In this document: piece by piece, positions 7,641 through 10,521 of the stretch
Position numbering within the stretch: position 1 is the first letter of the stretch
Layout of the letters: the number at the start of each line of letters is the position of its first letter
Assembly: GCA_902463835.1 (NCBI GenBank)
Contig: CABQGZ010000073.1
Span: forward strand, 1-10,521
Direction of reading: 5' to 3'
Length of the DNA: 10,521 nucleotides
From: an uncultured Lachnospiraceae bacterium
Lineage (GTDB): Bacteria; Bacillota; Clostridia; Lachnospirales; Lachnospiraceae
Notes under the pieces: generated by a model
The model's database searches: none
Told to the model about the DNA's origin: nothing
Seen by the model: only the letters and a program-made list of their open reading frames with translations
Translations under genes and position numbers: made by a program

Positions 7641-8318
7641 ATGATTTTAGAAGGAAAGACAATGGATTTTTTAGGTGACAGCATTACGGAGGGCGTGGGG
7701 GTCTCTGATATCCCCAATAACCGGTATGACAATGTGCTGAAACGCAAATGCAATCTGAAGGGGGTTCATAATTATGGGATCGGCGGCACAAGGATAGCGC
7801 ACCAGAGGAAGCCCAGCGAAAAGCCGCGGCACGACCTGTGCTTCTGCGGGCGGGCTTATGACTTGAATCCGGAAGCGGATGTGATCGTGGTTTATGGCGG
7901 AGTCAACGACTTTTTTCACGGGGATGCGCCCATCGGGACACCAAAGGACAGCACGCCGGCAACCTTTTACGGCGCGGTTGAGTTCCTGATGAACCTGTTA
8001 CAGACAACTTACCAGGATAAGCGGATCGTGTTCCTGACGCCGGCCCATTGCTGCAAGGATGATGTGACGGACAAGAAGCCCTCCCCCCGGGGGACAAAAG
8101 GGCCGGATGCCATGCCCCTGGTAGATTATGTGAACATTATTGTGGAAAAAGGGGAGCAGCACGGCATCCCGGTGCTGAATCTCTATGAGAATCTGGGGAT
8201 CGATCCAAACAACCAGGCGGACAGCGAGGCTTACACCATAGACGGGCTGCATTTCAATGATGCGGGGCACGCGATTCTGGCGGACTGCCTGATCCAGTTC
8301 CTGGAGAACCTGGATTGA
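7641..8318 (+). CDS. SGNH/GDSL-family hydrolase (putative esterase)
   Basis: A 225-residue single-domain SGNH hydrolase. Block I is FLGDSITEG with nucleophile S14. The block II glycine is in NYGIGGTRI (G48/G49), block III is GGVNDF with N89, and block V is DGLHFNDAGH with D201 and H204, completing a Ser-Asp-His triad. Such enzymes usually remove acyl groups from sugars, lipids or glycosides. No signal peptide is seen, so it is expected in the cytoplasm. A strong AAGGAGG (7627-7633) 7 nt before ATG 7641 fixes the start. It follows the GH78-like gene on the same strand with no clear promoter or terminator between, so the two probably form one operon; a plausible division of labour is deacylation plus glycoside cleavage of the same substrate. 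Its 3' end overlaps the convergent deoR-type gene by 65 bp. Confidence 0.9.
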   Translation: MILEGKTMDFLGDSITEGVGVSDIPNNRYDNVLKRKCNLKGVHNYGIGGTRIAHQRKPSEKPRHDLCFCGRAYDLNPEADVIVVYGGVNDFFHGDAPIGTPKDSTPATFYGAVEFLMNLLQTTYQDKRIVFLTPAHCCKDDVTDKKPSPRGTKGPDAMPLVDYVNIIVEKGEQHGIPVLNLYENLGIDPNNQADSEAYTIDGLHFNDAGHAILADCLIQFLENLD

Positions 8319-9021
8319 TCAATCCCAGCGAAATGACTCCGGCAAGATCGTCCATGCTGCACAGCCGGTGAAAATAGCGTTGGTTCCGCTTGTTTTCCGT
8401 GCAGATCAGGTAAGAAGCCTTTGCGTGCCGGATCATTTCCTGCCGCACCAGGTTTTCCTCCTGGGAAATGTCGGTGAGCGTCCCGTCGGAGGACAGGCCG
8501 CGGCAGGAAAAGAAGCAGATGTCGGCATAATACTGAGCCACAGCGCGGCATGCATTTTCCCCCACAAATGCCATGCAGGAATTGAAGACAGAGCCTCCGG
8601 TGCCGATACATCGGAGGTTGCACTCCGCAAGCTTGGAGAGGGCCTTGATCCCGTTGGTAATGACGGTGAGGTCCTTTTTTGTTGCGAGATAGGGAATCAC
8701 ATGGTAGGCGCTGGTGGAGGCGTCTAAGAAAAGCACATCGCCGTCCTTCACCAGGGCGGCCGCATACTTGGCCAGCTGTGTCTTCTCGTCGGACTCCTCC
8801 AGCTCCCGCAAAAGAAAAGGAATCTTGATCTGGGAGAGATTATTTTCTTCCAGTACGGCGCCGCCGTGTACCCGCCGCAGCAGATGCTGAGCCTCCAGGC
8901 TGTTTAAGTCCCGGCGGATGGAGGCCTTGCTGGTGTACATTTTCTCCGCCAGTTCATTGACGGATACCTGCTTTTGCTGGATCAGGGTTCTTAAGATTTC
9001 AATTTCACGTTCTTCGTTCAT
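8254..9021 (-). CDS. DeoR-family transcriptional regulator
   Basis: A 255-residue regulator of the DeoR/GlpR family. The N-terminal winged helix-turn-helix covers about residues 4-57 (VSVNELAEKMYTSKASIRRD, then the family motif RVHGGA at 50-55). The C-terminal sugar-phosphate sensor domain shows DASTSAYHV, ITNG, GTGGSVF and SSDGTLTD. Most family members repress sugar catabolic genes until a phosphorylated intermediate binds. The frame extends to a TTG at 9039, but ATG 9021 is preceded by GGAGAA at 6-nt spacing and gives the usual N-terminus. The gene is divergent from the PHP/dehydrogenase unit and convergent with the GH78-like/SGNH unit, and both units share a control block, so it probably regulates both and itself. 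The last 20 or so residues (from GLINPGSPG) are Gly/Pro/Ser-rich, unlike the usual family end, and lie antisense to the SGNH gene. Confidence 0.92.
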   Translation of the reverse strand: MNEEREIEILRTLIQQKQVSVNELAEKMYTSKASIRRDLNSLEAQHLLRRVHGGAVLEENNLSQIKIPFLLRELEESDEKTQLAKYAAALVKDGDVLFLDASTSAYHVIPYLATKKDLTVITNGIKALSKLAECNLRCIGTGGSVFNSCMAFVGENACRAVAQYYADICFFSCRGLSSDGTLTDISQEENLVRQEMIRHAKASYLICTENKRNQRYFHRLCSMDDLAGVISLGLINPGSPGTGSGSPPESRAPHH

Positions 9022-9027
9022 CGGAAG

Positions 9028-9033
9028 TTCTCC
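9028..9033 (-). promoter_or_regulatory. Shine-Dalgarno site fixing the deoR start at 9021
   Basis: GGAGAA on the - strand (9033 to 9028) lies 6 nt before ATG 9021. This favours that codon over the in-frame TTG at 9039, which would place the site inside the coding region. The first two bases of the site fall within the edge of the conserved control block. Confidence 0.7.
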
Positions 9034-9078
9034 ATTCAATCAACAGTGTGCTCGTTTTGTCAGTTTGGGTGAAATGTA

Positions 9079-9107
9079 TTGTGCGTTTGATTGTTTGATT
9101 ATATAAT
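9079..9107 (+). promoter_or_regulatory. Promoter of the PHP/dehydrogenase operon
   Basis: A perfect -10 TATAAT (9102-9107) lies 17 nt from a weak -35 TTGTGC (9079-9084), in the same layout as the promoter at 5833-5861. Transcription would start near 9114, about 30 nt before ATG 9144. The -10 overlaps that of the leftward promoter. Confidence 0.65.
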
Positions 9108-9127
9108 AACAGCAACGTATTTGTCAA
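9098..9127 (-). promoter_or_regulatory. Promoter of the DeoR-family regulator gene
   Basis: On the - strand a consensus -35 TTGACA (9127 to 9122) and a consensus -10 TATAAT (9103 to 9098) are 18 nt apart. Predicted transcription starts near 9091 and runs through the conserved block before ATG 9021. A bound repressor there would block it, consistent with autoregulation. The -10 is half of the palindrome ATTATATAAT (9098-9107) shared with the opposite promoter. Confidence 0.7.
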
Positions 9128-9143
9128 GGAAAGGAGAGACACC

Positions 9144-9992
9144 ATGGAAATAATTGAGATGGAGAACAGAGGATGCGGGCTGGTTGACATGCATACTCAC
9201 TCTCGCAATTCCCACGATTCCCAGTGCCCGGTGGCGGACATGGCCCAAGCGGAGGCTGGACAGAAGATGAAGGCGTTTGCGGTGACGGATCACTGTGATA
9301 TACTGGATTATCCAAGAATTGATGTGGTTGCTGTTATCCGGGCTTCACTTGCGGAGACGGCACAGCAGGAGCAGGCGGATATCAGGGTGCTTCGGGGGGT
9401 AGAGCTGGGAGACGCCATATGGAACCGGGAAGTGGCGGAGCAGGTGCTTGCCCTTGCGGATTATGACGTGGTGATTGGTTCGGTTCACACCGCGCCGTAC
9501 AAGGAGTACAGAAATGCCTATTCCCACATTGATTTTTCCAGGATGAGTCAGGATGATATCTACGGATATCTGGATCAGTATTTTGAGGATGTCCTTAAGA
9601 CGGCAGAGCGGGTTCCCTGCGACATACTGGCGCATCTCACCTGCCCCCTGCGCTATATCGTGGGCAAGTATGGGATGGAAGTGGATGTGACCCGCTTTGA
9701 TGAAAGGATAGACGAGATCCTCCGCCTTATCATTGACCGGGGAATCGCGTTGGAGGTCAATACCTCAAGCCTTGGGATGTGCCCCTGGACTATGCCGGAT
9801 GAAAGGATCCTAAGGCGGTACCGTGAGCTGGGCGGGTATCTTGTGACATTGGGTTCCGACGCTCACGTGGCGGCCCATGCGGCCCACGGTTTCCCGGAGA
9901 CGGTGGCCATGCTGGGACGCATTGGATTTGCAGACGTCTATTATTTTGAAAAACGCAGGGCAATCCCATACGCCATTGGGAACGAAGAATGA
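9144..9992 (+). CDS. PHP-domain phosphoesterase, histidinol-phosphatase (HisJ)-like
   Basis: A 282-residue PHP-superfamily metal-dependent phosphoesterase. The trinuclear-site ligands can be picked out in order: H17 and H19 (DMHTHS), a nearby H24 or D25, D49/H50 (VTDHCD), E87 (RGVELGD), H115 (GSVHTA), H164 (AHLTCP), and D239 and H241 (GSDAHV). Length and motif order match HisJ-type histidinol phosphatases. No other histidine biosynthesis gene is nearby; the neighbours are a DeoR regulator, a dehydrogenase and glycoside-processing genes. A sugar- or polyol-phosphate substrate is therefore at least as likely as histidinol phosphate. AAAGGAGAG (9130-9138) before ATG 9144 supports the start. The dehydrogenase follows after 35 nt, probably in the same operon. 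The protein is expected in the cytoplasm. Confidence 0.88.
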   Translation: MEIIEMENRGCGLVDMHTHSRNSHDSQCPVADMAQAEAGQKMKAFAVTDHCDILDYPRIDVVAVIRASLAETAQQEQADIRVLRGVELGDAIWNREVAEQVLALADYDVVIGSVHTAPYKEYRNAYSHIDFSRMSQDDIYGYLDQYFEDVLKTAERVPCDILAHLTCPLRYIVGKYGMEVDVTRFDERIDEILRLIIDRGIALEVNTSSLGMCPWTMPDERILRRYRELGGYLVTLGSDAHVAAHAAHGFPETVAMLGRIGFADVYYFEKRRAIPYAIGNEE

Positions 9993-10027
9993 ATGTACAA
10001 AAAAGATTTGAAAGGAGAAGAAAAGCA

Positions 10028-10521
10028 ATGAAAGCAGCAGTATTTTATGGAAAAGAAGATTTGAGGGTAGAAGAAAGGAAGATGCCGGTGCCCAAAAAGG
10101 ACGAGGCATTGGTGAGAGTGCATGCCTGCGGAATCTGTGGAACGGATGCTCATATATTCTGCGGAGATGAGGGAGCGGCAAAGACGCCGGCGGAAACGGT
10201 ATTGGGACACGAGTTTGCAGGCGAGATTGTGGCAGTGGGAGAGGCAGTCACAGGATTTGCGGTAGGCGACCGGGTCTGCGTTGACCCCAACAAGCTTTGC
10301 AACGAGTGCTATTACTGTAAGAGCGGTGTAGGACATTTCTGTGAGAGCATGATCGGGATAGGGACGACTGTAGACGGTGGCTTTGCGGAGTACTGCGCAG
10401 TGCCGGCTTCTCAATTGTACCGTTTCCCCAAGGAGTTAAGCTATGAGGCAGCTGCCATGACGGAGCCGGTATCCTGCTGTCTCCATGGGATTGACCTGTG
10501 CAACATTCAGCCAGGCAGCAC
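10028..10521 (+). CDS. Zinc-dependent alcohol/polyol dehydrogenase (partial, 3' end outside window)
   Basis: The first 164 residues of a medium-chain, zinc-dependent dehydrogenase; the frame is open at the window end, so the Rossmann NAD(P)-binding half is missing. The GroES-like catalytic domain shows C37 (CGICGTD), H61/E62 (GHEFAGEIVAVGE) and a likely fourth ligand E146 (TEPVS) for the catalytic zinc. C91, C94, C97 and C105 form the structural zinc lobe. The pattern resembles sorbitol/threonine/butanediol dehydrogenases, so a polyol or sugar alcohol is a plausible substrate, but the sequence does not fix it. AAAGGAGAAG (10011-10020) before ATG 10028 is a strong ribosome site. It lies 35 nt behind the PHP gene with no terminator seen, so it is probably co-transcribed and under the same divergent control region. 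Confidence 0.92.
   Translation, partial: MKAAVFYGKEDLRVEERKMPVPKKDEALVRVHACGICGTDAHIFCGDEGAAKTPAETVLGHEFAGEIVAVGEAVTGFAVGDRVCVDPNKLCNECYYCKSGVGHFCESMIGIGTTVDGGFAEYCAVPASQLYRFPKELSYEAAAMTEPVSCCLHGIDLCNIQPGS

Larger units (their letters stand above)
9032..9127. repeat. Duplicated control region, copy B (between deoR and the PHP gene)
   Basis: Counterpart of 5786-5881, gapless at offset 3246. The best-conserved part (9032-9082) covers the deoR leader and reaches the -35 of the rightward promoter. It includes CCATTCAATCAACAG (9032-9046) and TTTTGTCA (9055-9062). This copy also has a CAATCAA (9037-9043) facing TTGATTG (9087-9093), and two TTTGATT repeats 8 bp apart (9086-9092, 9094-9100), which copy A lacks. 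Position and conservation fit an operator; the bound protein is inferred. Confidence 0.75.

Noticed and set aside
9022..9039. TTG start for the DeoR-family gene
   Set aside because: The ATG at 9021 has a well-spaced GGAGAA and gives the normal family N-terminus.
9941..10414. A 157-codon open frame on the - strand opposite the PHP end and the dehydrogenase
   Set aside because: The opposite strand encodes a clear zinc-dehydrogenase N-terminus with a strong ribosome site; the antisense translation has no recognisable domain.
1..10521. CRISPR arrays, tRNA or rRNA genes, insertion sequences, phage or toxin-antitoxin genes
   Set aside because: No periodic direct repeats, cloverleaf-like sequence, transposase or integrase motifs, or small toxin-type frames were seen on either strand.

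Overview
The window looks like a chromosomal segment of a Clostridia-class Firmicute, most likely a Lachnospiraceae-type gut anaerobe. This rests on purine-rich Shine-Dalgarno sites (AAGGAGG, AAAGGAG) before several genes, a moderately high G+C content for the class, tight gene packing, and the gene families present. No database search was possible, so the taxon is an inference.

Left part (11-5756, + strand): a probable housekeeping/transport operon. The Tex-type RNA-binding protein is followed after 5 nt by two ABC exporter half-transporters that overlap each other by an ATGA. The two ABC proteins form a textbook heterodimer. The first has a degenerate ATP site (Asp in place of the catalytic Glu, Gln in place of the switch His). 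The second supplies the intact Glu and His and a divergent signature (ISKGQ). The first also carries an unusual insertion of about 30 residues in its nucleotide-binding domain, just before Walker A.

Right part (5757-10521): a carbohydrate-type catabolic locus with local control. A short GH78-like (alpha-L-rhamnosidase-related) protein and an SGNH/GDSL hydrolase form one + strand unit. A DeoR-family regulator lies convergent to them on the - strand. Divergent from the regulator, a HisJ-like PHP phosphoesterase and a zinc-dependent alcohol/polyol dehydrogenase (cut by the window end) form a second + strand unit. None of the enzymes has an evident signal peptide, so the pathway appears to act in the cytoplasm on an imported glycoside or sugar derivative. 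The transporter is not in the window.

The most notable feature is non-coding. The region upstream of the GH78-like gene (about 5786-5881) and the deoR/PHP divergent region (about 9032-9127) align without a gap over about 96 bp, including a 51-bp block with 44 identities and the same -35/17-nt/-10 promoter geometry. This suggests a duplicated control region through which one regulator, plausibly the DeoR protein, commands both enzyme units. In the divergent copy, two promoters on opposite strands share one palindromic -10 element (ATTATATAAT).

No tRNA, rRNA, CRISPR array, insertion sequence or convincing rho-independent terminator was seen.
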